DNA from: Mycobacteroides chelonae
Lineage (GTDB): Bacteria > Actinomycetota > Actinomycetes > Mycobacteriales > Mycobacteriaceae
Assembly (NCBI GenBank): GCA_014204435.1
Contig: JACHLF010000002.1
Coordinates: 1 to 64,000, forward strand
Length of the DNA stretch: 64,000 nt
Direction of reading: 5' to 3'
Under the pieces are notes generated by a model. That model searched no databases. It was given only the letters and a program-made list of their open reading frames with translations, and had not been told where the DNA came from. A program made the translations under genes and the position numbers. Shown in pieces: positions 52,982-63,138 of this stretch (positions within the stretch are counted from its first letter, which is position 1; each line of letters begins with the position of its first letter).

Positions 52982-53164
52982 GTGCTGCGACAAATCGCTT
53001 GGCAGTTGTTGGTGACCGCATCCCTGGCGGCGTACCTGGTGACGGTGTTCCCAAGCCACGGGAAACCGAAGGACGACAAACCCTGCCCGCACCACCCGGT
53101 GAAGGTCGATCCGAAATGCGAACGCTCGGGAGCAATCCGGGAGAAGTCGCCACACCACGACTGA
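52982..53164 (+). CDS. Small single-pass protein with His/Cys/Pro-rich tail downstream of embC
   Basis: A GTG at 52982 is preceded by a strong ribosome binding site (GAGGAAGG, six bases before). The 60-residue product is one hydrophobic helix (QLLVTASLAAYLVTVF) followed by a polar tail with KPCPHHPVKVDPKCERSG and ends SPHHD. An in-frame ATG at 52943 would add 13 residues but lacks a site. Two Cys and several His suggest metal binding or a disulfide outside the membrane. No family was recognised. It is a candidate microprotein linked to the emb genes. Confidence 0.5.
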   Translation: MLRQIAWQLLVTASLAAYLVTVFPSHGKPKDDKPCPHHPVKVDPKCERSGAIREKSPHHD

Positions 53165-53230
53165 CCGAGCGCCGGGACTACCGTTTACGACGCGTTTCCC
53201 GGGTGCGCGACGCAGAACACGGCGTGGTGG

Positions 53231-54385
53231 TCAATCATCTTGTTCGCGAACGAATTTGGCGAAACCCGGTATGGTGAACTCCAGGAGCCCATGACCCGCG
53301 ACGGCGATCAAGCCCTTGTCGATGAGGCCGGCACGAGCGGCGCTGATGGCCCGTGAATCGCGTCCCATGATGGCCGCGATGTCGGACCGCCCGGCCAACC
53401 GATCATCGGTGAGTGACTGCGCCATGGCCGATATGAACTGCTGCTGCACCGGGGTCGCGTTGTTCCAGCGCGCCCGAAAGAGCGCATCCATGTCCTCGGT
53501 GACCTGCCGGGCGGCATGCTCGACATCTGCCATCCGGATCCGGCCGCCGGGGTCCGGATATCCGGCACGCGTCCACGCAGCGTCTGCGTACAGTTGCAGC
53601 GTGTGCGGATATCCGTGCGTCTGCGCGACAACGGCATCGAGCGCATCCTCGGCCCAGTCGACTCCGACCGCGGCAGCGGGCTTGACGAGTGCCACCCTGG
53701 ACGCCTCCGGACCGAGTCGATGCAGTGTGCGGTAGGCGAACCTTTCACTGAAAGTGGCGGCGGCACTAATGATCTCCGGTGTCTGCGGCAGGCCCGCGGC
53801 GAAAACCCCGGCGGGCAGGGTGCCGGCCTCGGCCTGTAGGTCCTGCCAGCTGACGGCCAGGGTGCGCAGACTCAGCCGGTCGGCGTCCTGGACCTCGTCG
53901 ATCAACAGCACCAGACCGCGATGCCCCTCCTCGCGCACCGCGGTGGCGGTCTCGATGATCAATTCCTTGAACGACGGCTCGGCGGCGCCTTGCACGGGTT
54001 TGATGGTCGCGCCGACCTGAGCCACACCGGGCACGCCCGCGGTGACGCTCAGCTGATCGATGGCGCGCACCAGGCGCCCGCGCGACTTCTTTCTCCACCC
54101 CGTTGCCCGCGCACGGATCTGTGTCGCTACCGCCGCCACGAGCGGCTCGTCCCCTCCCGCGGTCACCCACACCGTCGCCACGCCCCGCGCTTCCGCCTCG
54201 CGCTGGACCTCGCGCAACAACGAGGTCTTTCCGACCCCGCGCGGTCCGGTATCGACACGGATGCGCCCGATCAACCGGCCGAGCTCGGCCATATACATCA
54301 GCCGCTCGCCGATCTCGGCAAGCTGTTCGGCACGGCCGACCACCTCGCGCGCCACCTGGCCTGGCGTGTACGGGCTGGGCTGCAT
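53231..54385 (-). CDS. AAA+/STAND-type ATPase with C-terminal winged helix, inserted between embC and embA
   Basis: The 384-residue protein (MQPSPYTPGQVAREVVGRAE) starts with a REAQL-like GRAEQL motif. Walker A GPRGVGKTS is at 47-55, Walker B LVLLIDEV is at about 158-165, and the sensor region GVFAAGLPQTPE follows. The C-terminal 100 residues resemble a winged helix (GRSDIAAIMGRDSRAISAARAGLIDKGLI). The arrangement fits AAA_16/Orc1-Cdc6-like ATPases, which are seen near mobile elements and as regulators. It is transcribed opposite to embA, and their shared intergenic region holds six GATAC repeats. A regulatory role is possible but not shown. Confidence 0.8.
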   Translation of the reverse strand: MQPSPYTPGQVAREVVGRAEQLAEIGERLMYMAELGRLIGRIRVDTGPRGVGKTSLLREVQREAEARGVATVWVTAGGDEPLVAAVATQIRARATGWRKKSRGRLVRAIDQLSVTAGVPGVAQVGATIKPVQGAAEPSFKELIIETATAVREEGHRGLVLLIDEVQDADRLSLRTLAVSWQDLQAEAGTLPAGVFAAGLPQTPEIISAAATFSERFAYRTLHRLGPEASRVALVKPAAAVGVDWAEDALDAVVAQTHGYPHTLQLYADAAWTRAGYPDPGGRIRMADVEHAARQVTEDMDALFRARWNNATPVQQQFISAMAQSLTDDRLAGRSDIAAIMGRDSRAISAARAGLIDKGLIAVAGHGLLEFTIPGFAKFVREQDD

Positions 54386-54396
54386 GTGTCCTCACG

Positions 54397-54480
54397 TGAT
54401 ACTTCTCAGGTCTGTATCAATAAGTATCAGTCGAGTCCGACATCGCGGATACTTTTCGATACTTTTATCAAGGTATCAAT
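54397..54480. promoter_or_regulatory. Cluster of six GATAC/GTATC repeats between the ATPase and embA genes
   Basis: GATAC occurs near 54398, 54448 and 54458, and GTATC near 54414, 54424 and 54473. The copies are in both orientations with extended forms TGATACTT, GATACTTTT and AAGTATCA. Direct and inverted copies make several pseudo-palindromes (for example GTATCAATAAGTATCA). The stretch is AT-rich for this genome and covers the probable promoter of both genes. It looks like a multi-site operator. Confidence 0.65.
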
Positions 54481-54565
54481 CAGTGTCGGGCACAGAGGTC
54501 TCAATCCGGCCACCTGAGCGCGCTGCATTCCGGTGCGCGAAGCTTCGTCACATACCATCGCCCTC

Positions 54566-57500
54566 GTGCCTTCGCCGCTTTCACAGTCCGCGACAGCAGG
54601 TACAGCCCAACGGGCACGTCTGATTTCTTTGGCTGCGGCCACCATCGGTGTGCTGTTGTGCGTGCTCGTCCCCCTGCTGCCGGTCCGCCAGTCCACCGTC
54701 GACATCACCTGGCCCCAGGGAGTCCATGCCGACGGGAACATCACCAGCATCACGGCACCGTTGGTGTCCGGCGCACCGCTGTCTTTCGAGGCACACATCC
54801 CCTGCACCGCCATCGCGACCCTGCCCGCGGCCGGCGGCGTGGTGCTGTCCACCAGTCCCGACGGCGGCTTCGAGGCAAGCCGGCACGCCTTGTTCGTGCG
54901 GGCGACCACCGACCTGGTGGTCGTCGCCTTCCGTGACAACGTCGCGACGGTCGCTCCGCGCAAGGCGGTGGAATCCGGCGGCTGCACCTCACTGGACATC
55001 TGGGCCAACGCCGGCGGCGTCGGCGCCAACTTCGCCGGACTCCCGGGCACCGAGGGCACCCTGTCCATCGAGAACAAGCCTCAAGTCACCGGCCTGTTCA
55101 CCGATCTGAAGGTGCCCGCGGCCGGCGGGCCGACGGCCCATGTGGTGGTCGACACCCGATTCATCACCACGCCCACCACCGTGAAACTGGCGGCCATGGT
55201 GCTCGGCATCGCCGCGGTGGCAATCGCCATCGGGGCACTGGCTGTGTTGGAACGCGGTGGGCGCAAGCTGCCCCGGAAATCTTTCCGCCTGCCGAGTCGC
55301 GCGAACCTGCTCACCAACGGCATCGCCGATATCGGAGTTGTTGGCACACTTCTTCTTTGGCATGTGATCGGCGCCATCACCTCCGACGACGGCAATGTCC
55401 TGGTCGAGGCACGGGTCGCTCACCAGGCCGGATACGTCACCGAGTACTACCGTTACTTCGGCGCCACCGCGTCCCCATTCGATTGGTACGCAACCCTTTT
55501 GAGCTGGCTCACACAGGTGAGCACTGCCGGTGTCTGGATGCGGGTGCCGGCCACCCTCGCCGGCATCGGCACCTGGTACATCCTGCGTAAGAAGATGCTG
55601 CCCCGATTGGGCGAACAGCTAGCGGCAAGCCGAACGGCCGTGTGGACCGGCGCCTTGGTCTTCCTGGCCGCCTGGCTGCCCTTCAACAACGGCCTGCGGC
55701 CCGAACCGATCATCGTGTTCGGCACGGTGCTCACCTGGATCCTGGTGGAACGCTCCATCGCGACCCGTCGCCTGTCCCCCGCCGCGCTGGCGATCGTCGT
55801 CGCGCTGCTCGCCGCGACCGTGGCCCCCCAAGGGCTGATCGCACTCGGGCCGCTGCTCGCCGGTGGGCGCGCCATTGCCCGTGTCGTGGCGGTGCGGCGC
55901 GTGCGGTACAGACGCTTCACCCCGATCGCGGTGCTGGCCGCGGCGGTCGCGGGCGTGTTCGCCTTCACCTTCCGGGATCAGACCCTGGCCACCGTCGCCG
56001 AATCCGCGCGCATCAAATACGTGGTCGGGCCGACGATCGCCTGGTACCAGGAGTTCCTGCGCTATTACTTCCTCACCGTCGAATCCAATGTCGACGGATC
56101 ACTGACCCGTCGCATCGCGGTGTTCATCCTGCTGCTCTGCCTCTTCGGCACGCTCGCGGTGCTACTGCGACGCGGGGTACTGCCGGGCCTGGCCAGTGGG
56201 CCAGTGTGGCGCCTTATCGGCAGCACCGCCATCGGGCTGCTGCTACTCACCTTCACCCCCACCAAGTGGGCCATCCAGTTCGGGATCTTCGCCGGGCTGG
56301 CCGGTGCGCTCGGAGCGGTCGCCGCCTTCACCTTCGCGCGCGTCGGGCTGCATTCGCGACGGAACCTGGCGCTGTATGTCACCGCGCTGCTGTTCATCCT
56401 GGCGTGGGCGACCTCCGGCATCAACGGCTGGTTCTATGTGGGCAACTACGGCGTGCCCTGGTTCGACAAGCAGCCGGTCATCGCCAGCCACCCGGTCACC
56501 ACGATGTTCCTGGTCCTGTCAATCATCACCGCGTTGATCGCCGGGTGGCTGCACTTCCGTCTGGACTACGCCGGACACACCGAAGTCGAGAACACCCGTA
56601 GCAACCGTCTGCTGGCCTCCACTCCACTGATGATCGTGGCCGCCATCATGGTGATCCTCGAGGTCACCTCGCTGGCCAAGGGCGTCTATGCGCGCAGCGA
56701 CACCTACACCACCGGCAAGGCCAACCTGCTGGCCCTGACCGGTAGCGATCCATGCGCCATGGCCCGCGACGTGTTGGTCGAACCGGACGCCAACGAGGGC
56801 CTGCTGCAACCGGTTCCGGGACAGCAGTCCGGTAAGTACGGCCCCCTCGGCGGCATGGATCCCGTCGGCTTCATCCCCGATGGTGTGGGTGTCGGCATGA
56901 CATCCCTGCCCGTCATCGGCAAGCCGGGCCTGGTGAACTCCGACGCCTCGCCGAACGCGCCGATCATGGAGGTGAGCGACGCGGCCGGAACCACCGGCGG
57001 TGTCGGCCCCACCGGGATCAACGGATCCCGTGCGCTGCTGCCGTTCGGGCTGGACCCCGCCCGTACCCCGGTGATGGGCAGCTACGGCGAGAATACGATT
57101 GCCGCACATCTCAAGTCGTCATGGTACGAACTCCCGCCGCCCAGCCCCGACCGTCCGCTGGTAGTGATCTCGGCCGCGGGCGCTATTTGGTCGTTCCAGC
57201 AGGACGGCACCTTCAACCCCGAGATCAACTACGGCCAGCCGCTCAAGCTGGAATGGGGCGTTCGTGATCAGCAGAGCCCGGGCGGTGTCAAGGCTCTTCG
57301 CCAGGACTACCCCATTGACATTGGGCCGCAAACAGTCTGGCGCAACCTGCGGTTCCCGACCAAGACCGCGCCGCCTGGCGCCAATGTGGTTCGGATCGTC
57401 GCCGACGACCCGAACCTGTCCAGCGACCAGTGGTTGGCGTTCACCCCGCCGCGGGTACCGACCCTCAAGACCGCGCAGGACCTGCTGGGCTCCGAGACGC

Positions 57501-57859
57501 CGATACTCCTGGATATGGCTGTCGCACAGAACTTCCCGTGCCAGCGGCCATTCGGCGAGCACCTCGGGGTGGCCGAGCTGCCCAAGTATCGCGTAATTCC
57601 CGAGCATAAGCAGGTCGCCACGTCCTCGAATATGTGGATGTCTGCCGAGGACGGTGGGCCGTTCATGTTCACCACGGCACTGCTGCGCACCTCGTCGGTT
57701 CCCACCTACCTGCGTAACGATTGGTACCGCGACTGGGGCTCGATCGAGAAGTACGAGCCCATCGTGGCGCCGGCAATGGCACCCGATGCACAACTCAGCG
57801 AGGGCTCCGTCGTCGTGAACGGCTGGACCCGCAAAGGACCGATTCGAGCCCTGCCATGA
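54566..57859 (+). CDS. embA: Arabinosyltransferase EmbA
   Basis: The GTG at 54566 ([20 protein letters not shown]) matches the usual short N-terminus of EmbA and gives 1097 residues. An in-frame ATG at 54533 is less likely. The conserved region reads [27 protein letters not shown], with the Asp pair kept. The C-terminal domain has [21 protein letters not shown] and WRNLRFPTK. EmbA works with EmbB to form the 3,5-branched ends of the arabinan of arabinogalactan. It overlaps embB by four bases. Confidence 0.95.
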   Translation: MPSPLSQSATAGTAQRARLISLAAATIGVLLCVLVPLLPVRQSTVDITWPQGVHADGNITSITAPLVSGAPLSFEAHIPCTAIATLPAAGGVVLSTSPDGGFEASRHALFVRATTDLVVVAFRDNVATVAPRKAVESGGCTSLDIWANAGGVGANFAGLPGTEGTLSIENKPQVTGLFTDLKVPAAGGPTAHVVVDTRFITTPTTVKLAAMVLGIAAVAIAIGALAVLERGGRKLPRKSFRLPSRANLLTNGIADIGVVGTLLLWHVIGAITSDDGNVLVEARVAHQAGYVTEYYRYFGATASPFDWYATLLSWLTQVSTAGVWMRVPATLAGIGTWYILRKKMLPRLGEQLAASRTAVWTGALVFLAAWLPFNNGLRPEPIIVFGTVLTWILVERSIATRRLSPAALAIVVALLAATVAPQGLIALGPLLAGGRAIARVVAVRRVRYRRFTPIAVLAAAVAGVFAFTFRDQTLATVAESARIKYVVGPTIAWYQEFLRYYFLTVESNVDGSLTRRIAVFILLLCLFGTLAVLLRRGVLPGLASGPVWRLIGSTAIGLLLLTFTPTKWAIQFGIFAGLAGALGAVAAFTFARVGLHSRRNLALYVTALLFILAWATSGINGWFYVGNYGVPWFDKQPVIASHPVTTMFLVLSIITALIAGWLHFRLDYAGHTEVENTRSNRLLASTPLMIVAAIMVILEVTSLAKGVYARSDTYTTGKANLLALTGSDPCAMARDVLVEPDANEGLLQPVPGQQSGKYGPLGGMDPVGFIPDGVGVGMTSLPVIGKPGLVNSDASPNAPIMEVSDAAGTTGGVGPTGINGSRALLPFGLDPARTPVMGSYGENTIAAHLKSSWYELPPPSPDRPLVVISAAGAIWSFQQDGTFNPEINYGQPLKLEWGVRDQQSPGGVKALRQDYPIDIGPQTVWRNLRFPTKTAPPGANVVRIVADDPNLSSDQWLAFTPPRVPTLKTAQDLLGSETPILLDMAVAQNFPCQRPFGEHLGVAELPKYRVIPEHKQVATSSNMWMSAEDGGPFMFTTALLRTSSVPTYLRNDWYRDWGSIEKYEPIVAPAMAPDAQLSEGSVVVNGWTRKGPIRALP

Positions 57860-60800
57860 CAGAGAGATCCGTGACAGCCGTCTCCCCTGAGGCCCGCAAA
57901 CTGAACATCGCACGTTGGACCGCAACCGTTTTCGGTCTGCTCGGGTTCGTGCTGAGCGTCTCCATCCCGCTGCTGCCAGTCACCGTGTCCACCGCGACCC
58001 TCAACTGGCCACAGCAGGGGCAACTGAACAACGTCACCGCGCCACTGATCACCCAGACACCCATGGACATGACGGTGACCGTGCCGTGCGCTGTCGTCGC
58101 CTCCGCTCCCGCGGACGGCGCGGTCATCGTGGGCACCGCACCACCGGAAGGCAAAGAGGCCGCGCTCCAAAGCCTTTTCGTCCGGGTCACCAAGGAGCGC
58201 GTCGACGTCACCGATCGCAATGTGGTGATCGCCAGCGTGCCCCGCACCAAGGTCGCCTCTCCCGACTGCCGACAGATCGTCATCACCTCGTCCGACAAGG
58301 GCACGTTCGCAACCTTCGAGGGTCTACGAGACGAGAAGACCGGCAAGGACCTGAGAACCGGGTTCCCCGATCCCAACCTGCGCCCACAGATCGTCGGGGT
58401 CTTCACCCAGCTCAGCGGCCCCGCTCCCGCAGGACTGAGCATCACCGCCCACATCGACACCCGGTTCTCTTCGAGCCCAACCCTTCTCAAGCTGGCCGCG
58501 ATGGTGGGTGCGGTGATCTCCACCATCATCGCGCTGATGGCGCTGTGGCGGATCGACCAGACCGACGGCCATCGCATGCAGCGAATCATCCCGACCCGTT
58601 GGCGCCGTTTTGACTTCACCGACACCGTGATCACGGGCTCCCTGGTGCTGTGGTACGTGATCGGCGCGGGATCGTCGGACGACGGCTATCAGATGGGCAT
58701 GGCACGCACGGCCGAGCATGCCGGGTACATGGCCAACTACTTCCGCTGGTTCGGTAGCCCGGAAGACCCGTTCGGCTGGTACTACAACCTGCTGGCCATC
58801 ATGACGAAGGTCAGCGACATCAGCCTGTGGATCCGGCTGCCCGACCTGGTGGCCTCACTGGTCTGCTGGCTGTTGATCAGCCGGGAAGTGCTGCCCCGCT
58901 TGGGCCCTGCCGTTGCACGCAGCAAGCCTGCCGCGTGGGCCGCCGGCTTCGTGCTGTTGGCGTCCTGGTTCCCGTTCAACAACGGTCTGCGACCCGAGGG
59001 ACAGATCGCCGTCGGGTCGTTGATCACCTGGGTGCTCATCGAGCGCGCCATCACCTCACGCCGACTGACACCCGCCGCGCTGGCCACCATCACCGCGGCC
59101 TTCACCCTGGGCATCCAACCGACGGGTCTGATCGCCGTCGCCGCGCTGCTCGCCGGTGGCCGGCCCATTCTGCGGATCATCGTGACCAAGCATCGCCAGG
59201 TGGGCACCTGGCCGCTGGTGGCGCCGATGCTGGCAGCCGGAACCGTCATCCTGCCTGTGGTGTTCTCCGATCAGACCCTGGCAACCGTGTTCGAGGCCAC
59301 CAGGGTTCGCACGGCCATCGGTCCATCGCAGGCGTGGTACACCGACAACCTGCGGTACTACTACATGTTCCTACCGACCGTCGACGGCTCGGTATCGCGG
59401 CGCTTCGGGTTCCTGCTGATCGCGGCGTGCCTGTTCATCTCGATGTTCATCCTGTTGCGCCGCAAGCGCGTTGCCGGGGTGGCTCGCGGACCCGCCTGGC
59501 GCGTGCTGGGCGTCGTCTTCGGCACCATCTTCTTCTTGATGTTCGCGCCCACCAAGTGGGTGCACCACTTCGGACTCTTCGCCGCCCTGGGCGCGGCCGT
59601 CGCGGCGTTGGCCACGGTGCTGGTATCGCCGCCGGTATTGCGCTGGAGTCGCAATCGGATGGCCGTGGTGGCAACGGTGCTCTTCGTGCTGGCCCTGAGC
59701 TGGGCCAGTGCCGCAGGCTGGTGGTACGTCTCGAGCTTCGGCATCCCGTTCAACAGCAGCATGCCCAAGATCGCCGGAATAAGCGTCAGCACAATATTTT
59801 TCGCGCTGTTCGTGCTCGCCGTGGCGTATGCCGCATGGCTGCATTTCTCGCCGCGACATGAGGACAACCGCATCACGCGGTCCATCACCTGCGCGCCAGT
59901 CGCCTGGGCCGCCGGATTCATGGTGCTTACCTCCATCTGCCAGCTGGCGATGGGCGTCGTACGGCAATACCCGTCGTACTCCAACGGCTGGGCCAACATC
60001 CGCGAGCTCGCGGGCGGATGCGGACTGGCCGACGACGTTCTCGTCGAGTCCGACGCGAACAACGGTTTCCTGTCGGCCGTCGGCGCGCCCGGCGGCCGGC
60101 TGGGCCCGCTCGGTGGCACCGATCCCTCCGGATTCACCGCAGACGGCGTGCCGGACAAGATCGTCGCCGAGTCCATCCGGATGACCGACTCTCGGCCAGG
60201 AACCGACTACGACTGGGACTCCAAGGACCGCAACAAGACTCCGGGCATCAACGGCTCCACCGTGCGCCTGCCCTACGGCTTGGATCCGGCGCGGGTGCCT
60301 ATCGTCGGCTCCTACCGCGTGGGCCCCCAGCAGCAGGCGAAGGTAACCTCCGACTGGTATCGGCTGCCCGCACGCGATGCCGCCCACCCTCTGATCGTGG
60401 TGACGGCGGCCGGGACCATCGCGGCCAAGAACGTCAAGGGTCCAGTATCCGGTCAGACACTGCAATTGGAGTACGGCACCACCGGCCCGGACGGTGCGTT
60501 CACCCCGGCCGGGCGCCTCACGCCCTACGACCTGGGGCCCGCGCCGTCCTGGCGCAACCTGCGCTTCGCCCGTTCGGATATCCCCGATACCGCGACCGCC
60601 GTGCGGATCGTGGCGATCGACGGATCGCTGACACCCGGCGACTGGCTCGCCTTCGCCCCGCCGCGGGTCCCGGAGCTGAAGTCGTTGCAGGAGTATGTGG
60701 GTAGCAAGCGGCCCGTCCTTCTGGACTGGACCGTGGGACTGGTCTTCCCCTGCCAACAGCCGATGCTGCACCGGTACGGGATCACCGACGTCCCCGAATT

Positions 60801-61062
60801 CCGCATCACGCCGGACTACGACCAGAAACGCAAGGACACCGACACCTGGCAGGACGGCGAGAACGGTGGCCTACTCGGCATTACCGACCTGCTATTACGA
60901 GCGCACGTGATGCCGACCTACCTGTCGAAGGACTGGGGCAGGGACTGGGGCTCGCTGCGCAAGCTCGACACCATCGTCGATGCCCAACCCGCACAGATCG
61001 AGTACGGCTCCCAGGTGCACAGCGGACTGTGGAAGCCGAACCAGATTCGGATCAAGCCCTAG
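57856..61062 (+). CDS. embB: Arabinosyltransferase EmbB
   Basis: The ATG at 57856 overlaps the embA stop and gives 1068 residues ([20 protein letters not shown]). The catalytic loop reads [20 protein letters not shown]. The Asp pair is present, but where M. tuberculosis has Ile303-Leu304 before Gly305-Met306, this protein has Gln279-Met280. This change is known from naturally ethambutol-resistant species such as M. abscessus and M. chelonae. The C-terminal CBM domain is complete. EmbB is the main ethambutol target. Confidence 0.96.
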   Translation: MTERSVTAVSPEARKLNIARWTATVFGLLGFVLSVSIPLLPVTVSTATLNWPQQGQLNNVTAPLITQTPMDMTVTVPCAVVASAPADGAVIVGTAPPEGKEAALQSLFVRVTKERVDVTDRNVVIASVPRTKVASPDCRQIVITSSDKGTFATFEGLRDEKTGKDLRTGFPDPNLRPQIVGVFTQLSGPAPAGLSITAHIDTRFSSSPTLLKLAAMVGAVISTIIALMALWRIDQTDGHRMQRIIPTRWRRFDFTDTVITGSLVLWYVIGAGSSDDGYQMGMARTAEHAGYMANYFRWFGSPEDPFGWYYNLLAIMTKVSDISLWIRLPDLVASLVCWLLISREVLPRLGPAVARSKPAAWAAGFVLLASWFPFNNGLRPEGQIAVGSLITWVLIERAITSRRLTPAALATITAAFTLGIQPTGLIAVAALLAGGRPILRIIVTKHRQVGTWPLVAPMLAAGTVILPVVFSDQTLATVFEATRVRTAIGPSQAWYTDNLRYYYMFLPTVDGSVSRRFGFLLIAACLFISMFILLRRKRVAGVARGPAWRVLGVVFGTIFFLMFAPTKWVHHFGLFAALGAAVAALATVLVSPPVLRWSRNRMAVVATVLFVLALSWASAAGWWYVSSFGIPFNSSMPKIAGISVSTIFFALFVLAVAYAAWLHFSPRHEDNRITRSITCAPVAWAAGFMVLTSICQLAMGVVRQYPSYSNGWANIRELAGGCGLADDVLVESDANNGFLSAVGAPGGRLGPLGGTDPSGFTADGVPDKIVAESIRMTDSRPGTDYDWDSKDRNKTPGINGSTVRLPYGLDPARVPIVGSYRVGPQQQAKVTSDWYRLPARDAAHPLIVVTAAGTIAAKNVKGPVSGQTLQLEYGTTGPDGAFTPAGRLTPYDLGPAPSWRNLRFARSDIPDTATAVRIVAIDGSLTPGDWLAFAPPRVPELKSLQEYVGSKRPVLLDWTVGLVFPCQQPMLHRYGITDVPEFRITPDYDQKRKDTDTWQDGENGGLLGITDLLLRAHVMPTYLSKDWGRDWGSLRKLDTIVDAQPAQIEYGSQVHSGLWKPNQIRIKP

Positions 61063-61365
61063 CTAGTGGTGTCCGCGGCGGCGATAGCCGTGGCCACCAC
61101 CACCGAGCAGTCCGCCCATGATGCCGCGGTAGTCCTGTGGGGCAGCCGGGGGCGGCGGATATGAGTACGGCTGCGCGGCCGGCGGCTGGTCGATATGCGC
61201 CGACGGGCCGAAGCGCGCGGCGCCGTCCACGAACTGCTGCAGGCTGTCCTGCTCCAGCAGTAGGGCGGCGCATCCCGTGCATTGGAATGTGCGCACACCG
61301 AACCATTTCGTCGACAGCATCTGCGACTCACACTTCGGGCATGTCAGGGGCTGAACGTTTGTCAT
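61063..61365 (-). CDS. Zinc-ribbon (zf-TFIIB-like) protein with Gly/Pro-rich tail
   Basis: From the ATG at 61365 (MTNVQPLTCPKCESQMLSTK), the 100-residue protein has a C-x2-C...C-x2-C zinc ribbon (CPKC, then CTGC), followed by LLLEQDSLQQF and a disordered Pro/Tyr/Gly-rich tail with HGYRRRGHH. The role is unknown. It starts downstream of embB tail to tail. The N-terminal zinc ribbon is typical of small actinobacterial zf-TFIIB proteins. Confidence 0.75.
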   Translation of the reverse strand: MTNVQPLTCPKCESQMLSTKWFGVRTFQCTGCAALLLEQDSLQQFVDGAARFGPSAHIDQPPAAQPYSYPPPPAAPQDYRGIMGGLLGGGGHGYRRRGHH

Positions 61366-61582
61366 GACACATGCTAGCATGCATATGTTTGCATGAATAA
61401 TTCAGAAGGGGCGGACATGGCTGCGGACACACACGAGCACGGGTCCGGGCACTGACCCTCATCTATCCGAGCTCCACCCATACGGTGCTGAGCGCGATCG
61501 GCGCCGCCATGGTGTGGGCGCAGGCAGGCAGCCGCGCCCTGGTCCTGCCGCAACTGGCCCCAAGCGCGAGCAGAGACCCGGT
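61366..61582. other. 217-base interval without a confident gene
   Basis: The part near 61366-61400 is AT-rich, with tandem GCATGxxT words (ATGCTAGCATGCATATGTTTGCATG), and probably holds the promoter of the zinc-ribbon gene. The remainder has a short plus-strand fragment, LIYPSSTHTVLSAIGAAMVW, ending at a stop near 61586, that matches no recognised family. No further feature was seen. Confidence 0.35.
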
Positions 61583-63136
61583 CTAGATGGGCGTCAGACC
61601 GTGCTTGCGCTGCATCTTGCCGAAATTCTGCTTGTCCCGCAACAACTTCAGGGACTTGCGAATCAGCAAACGGGTCTCGTGTGGCTCGATGACGCCGTCG
61701 ATGTAGCCGCGCTCGGCGGCAATCCACGGTGTGGCCAGGTTCTTGTTGTAACCCTCGATGAAGTCGGCCCGGATCTTCTGCACCTCCGGCGCGGTCGGGT
61801 CGGGGAACCGCTTCACCAGCAGCTGCGCGGCACCCTCGGCACCGATCACCGCGATACGCGCGGTCGGCCAGACGTAGTTCAGATCGGCCGAGAGCTGCTT
61901 GGAGCCCATCACCGCGTACCCACCGCCATAGGCCTTGCGGGTAATGATCGTCACCTTGGGTACGTCGGCCTCCACGACGGCGTTGAAGAACCGGCCGCCC
62001 TTCTTGATGATGCCGTTCTTCTCCTCCGCCACACCGGGCAGGGCGCCGGGGGTGTCGACCACGAAAACCAGCGGCAAGTTGTACGAGTCGCAGAACCGGA
62101 TGAAGCTCGCTGCCTTGTCGGAGGCCTCGGTATCGACCGCACCCGCCATCTGCAGCGGCTGGTTGGCGACTACTCCCACCGGGTGCCCGTCAACCCGTGC
62201 GAACGCGGTGATCATGGCCGGGCCGCGCTGATCGGAGATCTCGAAAATGTCGCCGTCGTCGAAGATCCGCAGCAGGACCTCCATCATGTCGTAGCCCTGG
62301 TTGTCGCTATCCGGGATGATGGTGTCCAGATAGAGGTCGTCTTCGGTGATTTCGGGTTCCAGGCCCGGATTCACGATCGGCGGGTAGTCGAAGGTGTTGG
62401 AGGGCAAGAAGCTCAGGTAGTCGCGCACGTACTGGAATGCGGCCGCCTCATCCTCGACAACCTTGTGGATGTTGCCGCGCTGCGCCTGGACATCTGCGCC
62501 ACCGAGTTCATCGAAGCTGACATCCTCTCCGGTGACGTCCTTGATGACGTCCGGGCCGGTGATGAACATGTAGCCCTGATCGCGCACCGCCACCAGCAGA
62601 TCGGTCTGAATCGGTGAGTAGACGGCACCGCCGGCACACTTGCCGAGGATGATCGAAATCTCGGGAACGTTGCCGCGCAGCAGCTCGTGGCGGCGCCCCA
62701 GCTCGGCGTACCAAGCCAGCGAGGTGGCGGTGTCCTGGATGCGGGCACCCGCCGAGTCGTTGATACCGATCACCGGGCAGCCGTTTGTGGCGGCCCACTC
62801 CATGAGCTTGGCGACCTTGCGGCCGAACATCTCCCCGACCGAGCCCTGGAAAACCGTCTGGTCGTGGGAGAACACCGCGACGGGGCGACCGTCGATGCGA
62901 CCGAGCCCCGTCACCACACCATCGGTGTAGGGCGCATTCGGATCACCCGGCGTCCGGGCGAACCCGTCGAGCTCCAGAAAGCTGCCCTTATCGAGCAGCG
63001 CGTCGATACGGGCCCGGGCGCTCGGGATGCCCTTGGCGTCACGTTTGGCGACGGCCTTGGGGTCACCGGGCTCTTGCGTGAGCGTCATCCGCTCACGCAG
63101 GTCGGCGAGCTTCTCGGCGGTTGTGTGTGGTGGCAC
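61583..63136 (-). CDS. accD4: Long-chain acyl-CoA carboxylase beta subunit AccD4
   Basis: The GTG at 63136 ([20 protein letters not shown]) gives 517 residues of a biotin-dependent carboxyltransferase. It has the features [50 protein letters not shown] and [19 protein letters not shown] (outline). With AccA3 and AccD5 it carboxylates the long acyl chain (C24-26) that Pks13 condenses with the meromycoloyl chain. It ends close to embB on the opposite strand. Its start lies two bases from the pks13 stop, as in M. tuberculosis (Rv3799c-Rv3800c). Confidence 0.93.
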   Translation of the reverse strand: MPPHTTAEKLADLRERMTLTQEPGDPKAVAKRDAKGIPSARARIDALLDKGSFLELDGFARTPGDPNAPYTDGVVTGLGRIDGRPVAVFSHDQTVFQGSVGEMFGRKVAKLMEWAATNGCPVIGINDSAGARIQDTATSLAWYAELGRRHELLRGNVPEISIILGKCAGGAVYSPIQTDLLVAVRDQGYMFITGPDVIKDVTGEDVSFDELGGADVQAQRGNIHKVVEDEAAAFQYVRDYLSFLPSNTFDYPPIVNPGLEPEITEDDLYLDTIIPDSDNQGYDMMEVLLRIFDDGDIFEISDQRGPAMITAFARVDGHPVGVVANQPLQMAGAVDTEASDKAASFIRFCDSYNLPLVFVVDTPGALPGVAEEKNGIIKKGGRFFNAVVEADVPKVTIITRKAYGGGYAVMGSKQLSADLNYVWPTARIAVIGAEGAAQLLVKRFPDPTAPEVQKIRADFIEGYNKNLATPWIAAERGYIDGVIEPHETRLLIRKSLKLLRDKQNFGKMQRKHGLTPI

Positions 63137-63138
63137 GT

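Noticed and set aside
59371..60771. A 466-codon minus-strand open frame inside embB
   Set aside because: EmbB is intact and continuous on the plus strand, and the antisense peptide is His/Gly/Arg-rich with no family features.
61374..61727. A minus-strand open frame overlapping the end of accD4 and the adjacent gap
   Set aside because: It lies in a different frame from accD4 and has no protein-like features.
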